Shown here in pieces: positions 11,838 through 22,752 of a stretch of DNA of 64,000 nt (position 1 is its first letter; each line of letters starts with the position of its first letter). The translations under genes and the position numbers were made by a program. Source of the stretch: Gelatoporia subvermispora B (Eukaryota; Basidiomycota; Agaricomycetes; Polyporales; Gelatoporiaceae). The stretch covers positions 868,056 to 932,055 of the forward strand of contig KB445800.1 of assembly GCA_000320605.2 (NCBI GenBank), given 5' to 3'. The notes below the pieces were generated by a model. It worked only from the letters and a program-made list of their open reading frames with translations. It was not told the DNA's origin and searched no databases.

Positions 11838-13750
11838 GATTGAGAGGGTATGGGCTCAGTGCATCACATGAAAGATGCGTCCAACCGAGACAGAGCACGA
11901 AGTAGCCAGTATTCGTGTATCCCCGCCGTATAACCCAACCTTCGTGGCGGTCTGACAGGTGGAGAGCTTGCGTATTTCCCAAATTGAGCTGTCCGGCCGA
12001 GTTCGCTTAAGAGGGCGGTTTTACGACATGCCTTCCCACCTGCATCGCGCGGAGTGTGCGCGCCCGACGGTCATTTACAGGTGTACATTGTCAGGCTGGA
12101 AGCCCTAGCGGGACACGGATGGGGAGTTCATATATCACTTCCAAACCTGTATACGCTAGGTGATCCTTCCAGGTTGCGTTGAACGTTCTACGTCACCTTG
12201 AGAAGTTGTCGTAATATTGTGCTGTCGCGTCAGTTGATTATATACAACTGAACTATACCTGCGCCTAACCAAGCACATGGGCATGACTCGATATTCTCTT
12301 TCGCACAGTCAATATGGACTGTATGGGATAGGTCCTGTCTCTATGGGTTATGATTTCGACACTTCAATGCAATGGCTCAACTTGACAGAGACGAGTCGTC
12401 GTAAGGTCGCGTAGCAGAATAGAAGTATCTTCGGACTCGGAGTACACCGTGCTCCATGGAACATTCCAGCGCTACGCTGGGAACACGTCCACTTCGGGAC
12501 TGCGGATCTCTACAACAGGCAAATTCTTATTGATGGGCGGCTGGACCCCTCGCGTACGCACTGCGACATCACGCAAGGGCAGACTATCTGAAAATTGCAC
12601 AACCAGAAGGATGCCGGACACTCGTCGACGGCAGGCATCACATCTGTTTTCGTATCTCTGGGCCTCAGCCGCACAAACTCGCGCACAGTCAGGTTTATCC
12701 GCAGTACGAATCTTAACCTAACTTGGATATTATGATGGCATGTGGTGCGACACGGTACCCTTTGGACTCGGACTTCACCATCTGGCGTTCAGAAAAGGGG
12801 TGATGTGATAGAGAGTCTGTCCTGGCACTGTTCGTGTAACTGTGAGCAATATACGTCCTCAAGATCGCAAGATCTCACTTTCCAATGCGTATCTCGGCGT
12901 CTTAATTTGGGAGTCCGCCTGTGTGTGAGTTTTACGGCTAAAGCCTAGAGATACGAAAACGGCTGCAATGCGGAGGGCATTCCGAAAACACTTCGAAGTA
13001 CTCTAACTATGTGTTATTTTGCCTTGGGATGAGGGGCCATTCGGAACGAGTTTGGCGCGGTTGTCCTAGGAATTTCAGCTGATTGCGAAACCGTAAGTGT
13101 TTCCACGCACGACAACAGGTGGGTTAGGCGGGGTCGACACGATGGCAGCGCGAAGCATTGGCCTCATTAAGGCAAGGATGCTCCCGCATCGGATGCACTC
13201 GTGGCGCGTGCCGGAACGTCTGCGCCTGTTCTTGTTCTTCCAATCATGGAGAAGCACGACGTATGCTCCGCAGCACATCGCCGCAAATGACTCCCATTAT
13301 GTGTACCTGACCTGCTGGATTAGGATACAGCATCGAATCCGATAAGTTCGACTCTTCAAACGAAACAAGGCACCTTCCCTATACAAGCTGTATGCTGCTA
13401 ACCGCCCCACACGGAAGCACTGCGCTGAGGCATATCATCCCACGACTAAACCGCACGCCACTGACTCGCCATGGAACAACTTCGGGAAAAGATCTTTTGC
13501 GACCCAACGCACAGGAGTTCATTGCTGTCCCTGACTTAGATGATACGCTACTGGAAATTGATCTGGGAGCTCTTTATTGCCCATCATCCTGTGACTCCTT
13601 CTGCCGCATCTGCAGACAGCCTTCATGTGGAAAATTGGAGTGTCATTCTGTCGAGAAAAGGCTTGGGTTTTCCTTCCTCCCCAGCTACGTTCGTGCAAGT
13701 CTTCACTGTGGCGTTCTACTTTCCATCCATATCTTGCTCCGTGTCGTAGA
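11838..13750. other. Gene-poor interval upstream of the kinase pair
   Basis: These 1.9 kb contain the promoter of the DUF6533 gene and the first kinase. Short frames occur at 12449-12721 and 13097-13345, among others, but none shows a family pattern or linked exons on either strand. Two phrases, ttcggactcgga (12429-12440) and ttggactcggac (12762-12773), are similar and may be traces of an old duplication. Confidence 0.35.
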
Positions 13751-15307
13751 ATGAGTAGCGACGCGGGACCATCTATGTCCTTGGGGCCTAGTCGACATTC
13801 TCAATTGATAGCAACCTCAGACGAGGAACCTCTGTGGCTCACAATTGGCGACGGCTACGGCTATGTGCCTTGGCGCCCTGGCACAATAGTTGATATGCCT
13901 GAGCGCAAGCTTGAGGTCCTCAGAAAGCTTGGATGGGGAGGATACTCATCTGTTTGGCTTTGTCGAGTCAGCAGGTGCGCAGTCTTTGTCCCATACTGTC
14001 GTCAAGTGTATATCGAGACTGACGAGCGCCTTCGGCAGAGGGACATACCCCACGAAATATGTCGCCGTCAAAGTACTCACTGCAAACGCTAGCTATATGG
14101 TGGGCCGCGGGCTCATGGCAGAGCTCACCGTAATGAAGAGCATCATGTCCAAGAATACGAAACATCCAGGATTCCAATTTTGTTCCCATCTTCACGACTA
14201 CTTTGTCCATCGTAGCGAGAAAAGCTACCACGTTTGCCTAGTGACAGACGTCCATGGCCCAAGCCTGTCGGAAATGGGACTCCAGCAGCCCAACCGCTCC
14301 TTTTCTGTGCAACAGACCAAGCGCATCATAAAGCAAATTCTGCTTGCATTGGACTATTTGCATCGTGATTGCAAGGTCGTACACACTGGTCAGTAAACAA
14401 GACTACTACGGCATGTCTCAATGTCCCTTGAACTTCGAGCTACAGATATGACTTCCAGAAACGTGTTGTTCCGCCTCGAAAACGCCGATAGTATCGTCGA
14501 ACAGTACCTAGAGAAGCAACCTGCACAATACTATTCTCTAAGCGCCCCCGATGGTTCATCCGAATCCATCGTCGGCTCGAAGTCACAGCCACTATTCGAT
14601 CACTTTCCTGTACAACATGTCGGGGATTTCTCTGTCATCTTGATCGACTACAACAGCGGTATGTGGCCTCAAGCTTCAAGTCTCCCGTGTCGTCTTGCTA
14701 AGTACTAGCTTAGCCACCCCCAACACAAAGCGCCTGGTTGACAACGTCCAAACTCCAAGCTACCAGGCGCCCGAGGTCTTGCTGGGATATCCGTGGTCGA
14801 CACCCATCGACGTCTGGTCGGTTGGCTGTCTGGTGCGATCTGATGATTTACATCGTCATCTACGGGACTCAGGCTGAGATGATCTGCAGGTATCTGACTG
14901 CCTCGTGGGCGTATGCCCATTTGACCTGAAACCCGGTACCCAGCACGGCATGAGCCAGGACGACATTCGGCTTCAAGGAATGAGGCAGATCCTTGGACCC
15001 TTTCAACTCGAGCTTCTCGAGAAATGCACTCGGGGAAAAGACTACTTCTCTGAAGAAGGTGAATCCTGACTGGAAGATATGAAGCATGGGGTGATATGCT
15101 AATATGCGACGTATCATAGGTGCACTTCTCAGAGTCGGATCCTTCCAATACCCTGCTCTCGAGCTGTTACTACGAGCTCATGGCACAATATCAGAAGCAG
15201 AAGCCAAGGAAGCGGCCGCGTTCATGCGCCGATGCATGTCTATTGATCCTGCTACACGGCCTAGTGCCTCCGAGTTGCTCGAGGATGAGTGGCTCGCCGA
15301 CAACTAA
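13751..15307 (+). CDS. SRPK-like protein kinase, copy 1; join(13751..13974,14039..14388,14446..14658,14714..14832,14890..15058,15120..15307)
   Basis: This is a 420-residue kinase-fold protein of the SRPK (SR-protein kinase) type. SRPKs phosphorylate Arg-Ser-rich splicing factors, but the substrate of this fungal-specific branch is unknown. Visible motifs: glycine loop LGWGGYSSVW, lysine motif YVAVKVL, Glu of helix C in LMAELTVMKSI, the interaction strand HVCLVTDVHGPSL, catalytic loop VVHTDMTSRNVLF, metal motif LIDYNSA, APE motif in YQAPEVLLGYPWSTPIDVWS, and a C-terminal IDPATRPSASELLEDEWL. The acidic insert typical of SRPKs (DSIVEQYLEKQP and onward) lies between catalytic loop and metal motif. 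Six exons sum to a multiple of three with correct phases and no stop, so the gene is intact. The Lys of the HxDxK loop is Thr, and the Gly of the usual D-L-G-N-A motif is replaced. It is tandem with the next gene. Start: ATG at 13751; an open frame continues upstream to 13625 but is unlike a kinase N-terminus. Confidence 0.82.
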
Positions 15308-15907
15308 AGCCTGTTCGCGATGTTGTTGTACACCATTGAGCTGTTGTCCTGCAATGTGTTCCCCGAGTAGCTAGTCTCCCGCGATGGATTCGAGACCGAT
15401 ATATCGAGTCATCTCCGATCAACTGTAGCTCAGCCATACTCGCGTGTTCTATCGAAGCAGGGTAGGGGTAAACATCAGGCCTTGTCGATGCTGACCAAGC
15501 TGCACGCAAGACGACTCCTGCGGTGTTCGTCTCCAAGCTCGAGCAGTGCATGAAAATGAGTTGGATTTCATGATCTTCCGTGGCCCAATCACATCAATAC
15601 AGTCTTAACTTAAGACTTTATATTGAGACTCCGACAGTGATTTTGGCCGAACTCCGACTCTTCGTTCAACTTCGTTGACGACATGTGCCTCATGCCGCTC
15701 GGCTCTGGTCGGCAAATCGCTCCCACTCTCGCGGCAGTAATTGAGTGGTCGTAGAATAGACGCGTTTGCTCCTGAAATGTGGCCCATATAGCTGCAACCC
15801 CAGATCACCGCTCGCTAGGCCCTCGAAGTCTGACTACCTGGTCTCGAAGACACTCTGCTGTCACGTTATTTGTCTTTCTCCAGGTGTTTTCAAATCGGGT
15901 TTCTCTC
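15308..15907. other. Spacer between tandem kinases
   Basis: These 600 bases separate the stop of copy 1 from the start of copy 2. They hold the 3' UTR of the first and the promoter of the second gene. No other gene or repeat is seen. Confidence 0.4.
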
Positions 15908-17621
15908 ATGCGACTCCTTACAAGTGGGTTGCGCCGCATCCCGACCGTCCTACGTCTCTCGAACCACATCTTGCATACGGTTCCTCGACAGAGCTCCGCA
16001 TCGACATATGCTCCGAAGGCTATATGTACAATTAGTGCCGACCAGAGGGCACCGGGTGTGCCGGTGTTTACATTGACCTCTAGTCAAGACGGACAAAACA
16101 TACTGCGTTGCGATGAAGAACCCCACATGGACCACCTATACGGAGATGGCTACATACCTCTCAATCTCGGTCAATTTATCATTGATACCCCGGAGCGTAA
16201 GCTCGAGGTCGTCAGGAAGCTGGGATTTGGCCGAACCTGCAATGTTTGGCTTGCCAAGGACCATCGGTGAGGCCAAGGACCACATAAAGGCGTGGCGTTA
16301 CTGACTGTTTCTCTCGCCCAAATGTTCGCCGCTCCGCGTTTGCGGCACCAGTGGTCAATATCCAACTCGATACGTTGCCGTGAAAGTGCTCACCGAGGAC
16401 AAGTCAAGAGACGTCGAAATGGGAACGACACAGATTGAGCTGGCAGAGACGTTGCATACCATTTACACAGCAGATATGGGGCATTCTGGTTACGCATCTA
16501 GCGCAAATTGGCTATTGTACGATACCTTTTCGTGCAGTAGCATTCACGGTAATCATGTCTGTCTTGTTACGAATCCCCTTGGTCCGGACACTGTGGCGTT
16601 GCACTTATCAAGACCTGGGTTGTTCTTACCACTACGCCAAGCCAAGCAAGTAGTCAGACAATTATTGCTGGCATTGGACTACCTTCACACCACGTGCGGT
16701 GTCATCTATTCAGGTGAGTAAGCCGATTCTGCTTATTACGTGGTTATTGCTTAGGAGTGCAGATCTTACACCGAGCAACGTGTTGGTGTCTCTCAACGAC
16801 GCAGATGAAGAGATTGGGCAATATCTCAGGACTCATCCCTCGAAGACCTATGACCCACAACATATTCCACAGTTGTCTCCTAGTCCGATCGTCACTGTCC
16901 GATCGCAACCATTGTTCATCGACGATGCGCGCAGATTGCAGGATTTCTCTGTATCATTAGTTGATTTCCACGCAGGTGAGTACTACAGGTAGAAATTGAT
17001 GTCCTCGACTCATCTCTGTGGCGATAGCGGTCTCTGTAGACAAATGTCTTCGACTACAGTGCTTGGAACCTCAACCTACGTATCTTTGTGCGCCCGAGGT
17101 CGCTCTCGGTCATACCTGGTCGACTCCTATTGACATCTGGGCTTTGGGCTGTATAGTGAGTACATCCATTATAATGTATCTATACCGGACTATATTGTAC
17201 ACAGGTATCGTTCTATCTTACTGGTAGACTCCTATCGCCGATCCCGACCCTGATTGTGGATGGCTTCTCGTATCGCCAAGACTACATGGACTGGATCAGA
17301 CAAGTCGTTGGCCCGTATCCATCAGCCTTCCTCTCGTCATGCCGCCACCGCAAAGTGTATCTTAATCATCAAGGTTGGGTTGATTGTCGTATGTCCGCAG
17401 CTTCATCGTTTGCTCACATCTTAGATATGCCAGGAGAACCTATCAAACGCAGCGCCACAGTCTATCCATCGATCAGGGACATCCTGCATCGCAATCCTGC
17501 CCTCACGGAGCACGACACGGCAGACGCTGAACATTTCATCCGTCGTTGTTTGACTATTGATCCTAAAATGCGACCTACTGCCCGAGACTTGTTATCAGAC
17601 GACTGGCTGAAGAAATCATGA
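15908..17621 (+). CDS. SRPK-like protein kinase, copy 2; join(15908..16266,16352..16713,16763..16975,17028..17155,17205..17373,17425..17621)
   Basis: This is the tandem paralogue of the preceding kinase, 475 residues, with introns at matching places and phases, which shows a gene duplication. Motifs: LGFGRTCNVW (degenerate glycine loop), YVAVKVL, HVCLVTNPLGPDT, catalytic loop VIYSDLTPSNVLV, metal motif LVDFHAA, APEVALGHTWSTPIDIWAL and IDPKMRPTARDLLSDDWL. Lys and Asp of the active site are kept, but the loop Lys is Thr, the His before the Asp is replaced (YSD), and the Gly of the metal motif is lost. The two copies are clearly diverged across the whole domain. From the ATG at 15908 the N-terminus MRLLTSGLRRIPTVLRL is Arg-rich and amphipathic, like a mitochondrial presequence; a later Met near 16128 would omit it. 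Six exons give an intact frame. Kinase activity is uncertain; a pseudokinase role is possible. Confidence 0.8.
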
Positions 17622-18316
17622 TGGACGATTCTTCACAGTCTTCATACGTGTAGACTATTTCCGTGCAATATCTGTGCGCAAAATAGTCCTGGACAACCCT
17701 TATTACACCCTTCCCTGCACTCAAGCGTGTATCTCCCACGTCAGATCCCGTAACGTTTCTGCACTGTGCGGATAAATTAAGTTTGCAAATTTTCTATGGT
17801 CAATATCACGCAATATATCAGCGCCACTACATGCTATTATGATTTCGATACGAGAACTGTGATATTTATGGATTCAGGTCAATAATACATGTCCTCAGGG
17901 TATACACATTCAGACGGTTTGTCTACTCCCGGAGCTCTGCTCGCGGGTACAGAATGCAATTGACTGGTACGCAGTGGGTTCTAGCCCCGAACTATCGCAG
18001 ATTAACACACTACGGTGTCGCAATCTCCAGCGGTCCTATTTGTAGTATGAGTGATATTAAGAGAGCTACCCCAAATAACGGGGATCTACGAAAGCCGTCC
18101 GGAGCAAAACGTATGATTGGGTCGAACGACTTCAACTACAGAGCTCACGCCGTACTAAGAACACGCAATACCTATTCTCATCTGGAAAGGATGTTCGCTC
18201 CATGCAATCTTTTACAAGTATATCAATGCTGCCACAGCCCGGATGTTGCATCAACAGTCACCAATATCGCGGCTCACTGGAGTATGCTTGGAGCGCCAAC
18301 GCAAACTGTGCAGAGC
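17622..18316. other. Interval after the kinase pair
   Basis: This is a convergent 3' region. A plus-strand frame at 17954-18346 is open for 130 codons but has no recognisable features and no partner exons. Nothing else is seen. Confidence 0.35.
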
Positions 18317-18812
18317 CTATCTGGTGATCTCTTCATCGCCCGTTAGAAACTTCCCTCCCATTTCCCACCAGGTCCAAGCATCCTGGCGGTAGTCCTGGTT
18401 ATCGAGACCGGTGTAAACGTGAAATGTTGTTGTCCTCTGTCCGTTATGCTGGGTCGTGAAGAACTCGCCGTTATCGTCCACAACCCGGACACCGAAATGA
18501 AAAGGTTCCGAACTGTCCGTTCCACCGTGGTGAGGAGTCGAGCTGTAAATTCGCTGAATAAATGTGCTAGAAAAGCAGTTATAAGGTGACTTACGTGATG
18601 ATGGCTTGGGATGCTCCTCGCTCGTTAAGTCCCAGGTCGTGACAGAACAAAGCTGCTCGGTATATAAGATATTTCCTGAGAACCTCGTTTTTCGGATCGC
18701 TGTACATGCTTGGGGGACAAAAGACATTGTTCATGGATATCAAGCGTTTCCAGGCTTTGTAGGTGTAGAAACCATGTCTGCTGGAATTGATGAACTTCTT
18801 ATAGGCAAACAT
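18317..18812 (-). CDS. Hypothetical protein, possibly decaying
   Basis: I do not recognise this family. An exon from 18812 down to about 18596 reads MFAYKKFINSSRHGFYTYK and continues to GLNERGASQAII, with the rich Trp/Tyr/Arg content of real protein. After a GTAAGT donor the frame resumes as IYSSTPHHGGTDSSEPFHFG and ends TWWEMGGKFLTGDEEITR at the stop at 18317. The two parts do not join cleanly: the acceptor that keeps this downstream frame leaves an intron of only 28 nt, while the 41-nt alternative switches to a poorer frame. Either there is an unseen splice form or the gene carries a frameshift. The upstream limit is unclear; further 5' exons may lie up to about 19090. Confidence 0.35.
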
Positions 18813-19428
18813 CACAGAGGGAGCGAAAAGGAGCACAGTTGCAGTTTGCACGCAGATATGCTTGAGCACGCACTCAACCTTTTGAAGTACAAGATGTCGG
18901 ATTTCCCCGCCCTGGAGTAACGAGTATTGTGCGCTCAGCCGATGTACCGGCTCTATATGCCCATGAAGACAGAATCGCAATAGATATCTGCTGCGCTGGC
19001 CTGAGAACATCAGCAGTGAACCCTCAATCTGAATTGTTCCGAGTCTTCCGCTTGTTGAATCTGACTCGTATACCTCTGTTGTGCGCAATGGCTGTTATCC
19101 AACTTCAGTATGACCATATCGAGAATTCGATCTTTCCTTGTAGCACTGTGTGAGTCGATTGACTGCACACAGATCTCCACTAAAGTCCATAGACTATACT
19201 GCATTCGTACGACTCGGCACCTCAGTCACTCGGCTTGCATGACTCATCCTGTTCGGAATTGGGGAGATAGCAGGAACGGCTTTCAATCAGGCTCAAAGAT
19301 GCAGTGTCTGTCCATGTTATCTGTTTTCTGAACACAAGCCGCAACATGTTCCCACCTGAGCGAATGTCCTCACATGCTCGCACAGCAAGGTCGTGGGTTC
19401 ATTCACCAAGCTTGTGTCCTACATAGTG

Positions 19429-19451
19429 TACGGCCGCGCAACGCGGCCGTA
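19429..19451. repeat. Perfect 10-bp GC-rich hairpin
   Basis: TACGGCCGCG (19429-19438), a CAA loop and CGCGGCCGTA (19442-19451) form a perfect inverted repeat in AT-moderate intergenic DNA. A related hairpin core (CCGCGC/GCGCGG) lies 1.2 kb away at 20604-20619. Confidence 0.6.
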
Positions 19452-20029
19452 TGAATCTGTTCAGTGCCGAGACAGATACATGGGACTCCCTCGGACTCGG
19501 TGACATGAGTGAACAATCCACCTGATCTTCCTCAATGTCAGCATACTCCCAACGAGTGAAGCTGTTGTTGGTCGACATGTCAAAAATGTTTGTTAAATTT
19601 GCACGACTGGTTCTGAATATGAGAATGTTGACTCCGAATAATGGATACCAGAAGCTTAACAATAGGCGGATTGTCGGAGAACAGCCCCTCACTCGCTCAC
19701 AACTTATCGATCGCCGGTGGAGATATCAAATCATGAACCCGGAAGATGGTAAAGCATGCGATACATGCGGTATGTCAAATGCGCAGGCTTCCAAATCATC
19801 GAAGATTCGATATGAATGATCTACTGCAGTGAATATGCTTATTGTAGCTGTATCTCTGGGTCGAGGGTCTGACACACAAGCTCTCCCCTGCGAAGGCCGC
19901 CATCGCCGGGCCCTGATTGACCCTGACTGCGCTCATCTTAGTGCTATGGCTCCAGAAGAGTGGATTGCACGTGTTCAAACTTGCTGCGTTTGACGCTGCT
20001 CGATGCTACCATCCGCGATCTATAGTCCA

Positions 20030-20318
20030 AAACAGTTTTGCCGGCTTTGCACGTTGTGATGGAGTCCAATTGCGTGGCATTTCCAGTTCCCGCTGCTGGA
20101 AATGTGAATCGATGGTGGAGCAGTTATTCTGTGAAGGACATTTCTGGTAGGTTTCACACGCTCTCGCTTACAGGAACGATCCTGACTCCGTCATTAATGG
20201 AGAGGCGCTGGAAAATCGCTCCTTCATCCATTGGCTGGACAGCTCTGCAGAATTCCCCCATCCTGTGGCGCCAATATGTGTTGCACAGCCTTCCCTATTC
20301 CGCTCGAGTCTGATAAAC
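20030..20318 (+). other. Possible coding fragment of unknown type
   Basis: The plus strand reads VMESNCVAFPVPAAGNVN from about 20056. After a gtag-bounded 25-nt gap it reads NDPDSVINGEALENRSFIHW and on to a stop near 20318. The composition is protein-like, but the putative intron is too short and no family is recognised. It directly abuts the truncated AA9 copy, so it may be part of a rearranged, decaying segment. Confidence 0.2.
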
Positions 20319-20494
20319 TAAGTGTCGACGTTGGTGTCTCGTTCTTCGGAAATATGGGGAGGCATGAATCGAATCATCTCGTACTACCTCACACTCATCC
20401 ATCTCAACAGTACGCTACGGGGCATCCCAGTGGCAATTCCCTCGCCCGCTCCAGGCAGTAGCACTGTTATGAGGTGAAACGAGTTCTACGCTCA
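20319..20494 (-). pseudogene. Truncated duplicate of the AA9 gene 3' end
   Basis: This segment is a diverged direct copy of about 21352-21521, the last exon, last intron and 3' flank of the intact AA9 gene. Shared landmarks include cagtacgctacg, the cccgctccag run that encodes the C-terminal WSG, and ttcttcgg. In this copy the codon after the final Gly reads CGA instead of the TGA stop. The upstream AA9 exons are absent, so it cannot encode an enzyme. Spacing to the source is about 1 kb in the same orientation. Confidence 0.65.
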
Positions 20495-20603
20495 AACGGG
20501 CCCAGCAAATTCAGCTTTGTTATTGCACAGAATATAGTCTCTTCGCGGGGCTTCACTGTATCTAGACTCACTCAACAAGTGGTGGAGAACCGTAGTGGGC
20601 TCT

Positions 20604-20619
20604 GCCGCGCTTGCGCGGC
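20604..20619. repeat. Perfect 7-bp GC hairpin
   Basis: GCCGCGC (20604-20610), a TT loop and GCGCGGC (20613-20619) form a perfect inverted repeat. Its core is like that of the hairpin at 19429-19451, and the two flank the decayed segment described above. Confidence 0.5.
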
Positions 20620-21471
20620 GTTAGCAGGATAAGGCCATGCATTGCGTGCGGAGTCTGTCTCTGCTCAATTGTTCTCAAAGCCACCCAGGACGCGGAGTAC
20701 CAACAGTAGGCTCACCCTCCTGTACCGCTCAGTGCGCCGCGCACCTTTGGGGAGACAGCCTGCTCACGCCGTGCTTGTGGCGTTCGGCCAACTTCGACGC
20801 TGACGTGGCATGGGAGTTCTGATCCAGTCGTGCTGGGTACGGTTGTATCTACTGCATAGATGATCCCGTGAGCGTAGGGTTTGGTGGGCTTCAAAACTTA
20901 TTTCCCATCTATGTAAAGCGAAGATAGAATCGCGGCATGTACCTACGTTGTACGCGGTATAAAAAGCCGCCCAAGATCGCGCGAAGAAGCCGGGCCGAGA
21001 TGAAGCGCCAGGTTCGAGCCTCGAGCGCAGAGTCAACCACTCTTTTCATGACCGGAAAAACACTCATACTTCGGTGACATCCTTGTTTCATCAAGCATGG
21101 CCGTGGTAAGTACCTGTGATATCTTCGTTATATGCCAGGTCTCTCTCCTGTCATGAGATTACATACGTTGTCTGCTCGTTAACTTAACGACCCACAACGA
21201 CAATCCGCAATTTAGATCCGAACGTTTGCAATCTTTGCTTTGTCTACTCATTGTATAGGTATCGCATCGCATTGTGCTGCGACCCCTGATTCAGCACAGA
21301 GGTTATTTTTTATCTTGCGAGGGGACGCTAAGTGTACCTCACGAGGCACACAAATCGAGTGTGAATGCCAGTGCCTCATTCTTCGGGTACATGGGGAGCA
21401 ATGAATTGAATCATTTCGTACATTCAATCCTACATCACGACAGTACGCTACGCATCGGAGTTTCAGTGCTC
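20620..21471. other. Interval 3' of the AA9 gene
   Basis: This contains the AA9 3' UTR at its right end. A TATAAAAA sequence sits at about 20957, and an ATG followed directly by a GTAAGT donor lies at 21097-21110. These look like the remains of a plus-strand promoter and first exon, but no further exons follow before the convergent AA9 gene. Confidence 0.25.
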
Positions 21472-22681
21472 TCACCCGCTCCAGACAGCAGGGCCCGCTG
21501 CGAGGTATGATGAGTTCCATGATTATAAGGGCTCCGCGAATTGACTTACGAGACTGGTAACCGGTGAAGTTTGACGGGAGATCGTAGATGTTGATCAAGA
21601 TACCGGGTTCGTACTAGTAATTTCGTTGTTAGCTCTAGAGAGCCACAGGGAGAGGCATATGGACCAACCCCAGTGTAGGCACCAGGGAACGCAACGAGAG
21701 GGCCAGGAGTGCCGCTGCCACCGTTGACAACGGTGAGCTGAGCGCAGGAGAGGTAGAATTGAGCACCGCCGTAGGTGGATGCGACGTGAAGGGCAATCTA
21801 TGTCATATGTGGTCAGCATTCTGATGTCTCACCATGAACGCCACTTTGCAAACATGCCTGTTCACCGCGGAGCAGGTACTGGCCACTAGGGAGGTCCTTG
21901 GGGATGGTGAACGTGATCTGATCGATGGCTAGGACATGTGTTAGTCCGTTTCGAAGGCGACAAACTGATACAGGTGCTCACTCTGAGAAGGGAACACGAG
22001 CTCTCCGTTCTCGAAGACCGGGGGGTCCTCCCAGATCTTGAACCAAGTCTGGTCAAGAGCAGCAGATGCGCTGTCTGCAGCAGGTTGCGCCACGCTCATG
22101 TACGCGGAGAAGTACTATGCCCAAGTCGCATTATCAGAAAAACGCGGTGTGAAGGGGTAACTATGGGTACTCACGCCTGGGTGGTAGAAATCGTTGTCCT
22201 AGTGAACACGTGGAAGTGAGTGGAAGGTCCCGAAGGGTGATCCTGTACATCACATACCGCTGAGGTACTCGTTAGTGTTGACACATCAAAGAGTACAGAA
22301 GTAAAAAGGCGCACCTTTGAAGCCAACTGTGGTACCAGCCTCAACCGTCGCGATCGATGTCTGACCAGCAGTGTCTGCCAGAGACAGCTCGTAGCACCGG
22401 ATCTCCTGGCTTGTTACATCCGTGACCTATTGCAATCCGTATCAGCTATCTTTGTCGACAGAAGATCTACAGCGGAACTCACCGGGCCCTGGCTATCGTA
22501 GTTCGCGGTTTCGCGGACGTACTCCCAGTCGGAGAAGGTCGTGCCATTTGCGATGAGGTCCGGAAGGGTGTCTGGAGCCTTGTCAGCCGCGAATGCTTGC
22601 TGTGCATGATCATTCCTACGTACAGTGAGCAGCAACAAGCTGCGCAGAGACGACCGCGAGTGCCGCGAAGAATGCCTTCAT
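21472..22681 (-). CDS. AA9 lytic polysaccharide monooxygenase (secreted, copper-dependent)
   Basis: This enzyme cleaves cellulose or related beta-glucans oxidatively outside the cell and works with cellulases in wood decay. The signal peptide [18 protein letters not shown] is followed directly by His1 ([11 protein letters not shown]), the N-terminal half of the copper histidine brace. The second brace His is in NDFYHPGYFSAYMS, and the axial Tyr lies in [10 protein letters not shown]. The protein ends in SPGPAVWSG, the usual AA9 C-terminus, with no CBM1 module. About nine exons: 22681-22624, then one from 22571 joined at QGP|VTDV, an exon ending at 22315, an apparent 2-nt exon 22259-22258, 22198-22175 (DNDFYHPG), one from 22114, further exons split by a GC-AG intron (21857-21798), and the last ending with TGA at 21472. 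It is intact, about 235 residues mature. A TATA box lies 62 bp upstream. A truncated copy of its 3' end lies at 20.3 kb. Confidence 0.92.
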
Positions 22682-22742
22682 CTTGTGAGAGTTGTTTTCT
22701 CTGAGACTTGAGCTGCCTGTCGGACTTGACTGCGTCTTGGGG

Positions 22743-22752
22743 CTTTTATATA
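22743..22752 (-). promoter_or_regulatory. TATA box of the AA9 gene
   Basis: TATATAAAAG on the minus strand begins about 70 bp upstream of the AA9 start codon, a typical arrangement for strongly regulated secreted enzymes in fungi. A GCGGGG sequence near 23018 fits the CreA/Cre1 repressor consensus SYGGRG, but one short match is weak evidence. Confidence 0.6.

Noticed and set aside
13320..13360. tRNA-like B box (GTTCGACTC)
   Set aside because: There is no matching A box or acceptor stem at the correct distance. No tRNA could be folded from the surroundings.
21000..21030. B-box-like ggttcgagcctc
   Set aside because: There is no A box and no cloverleaf partner sequence.
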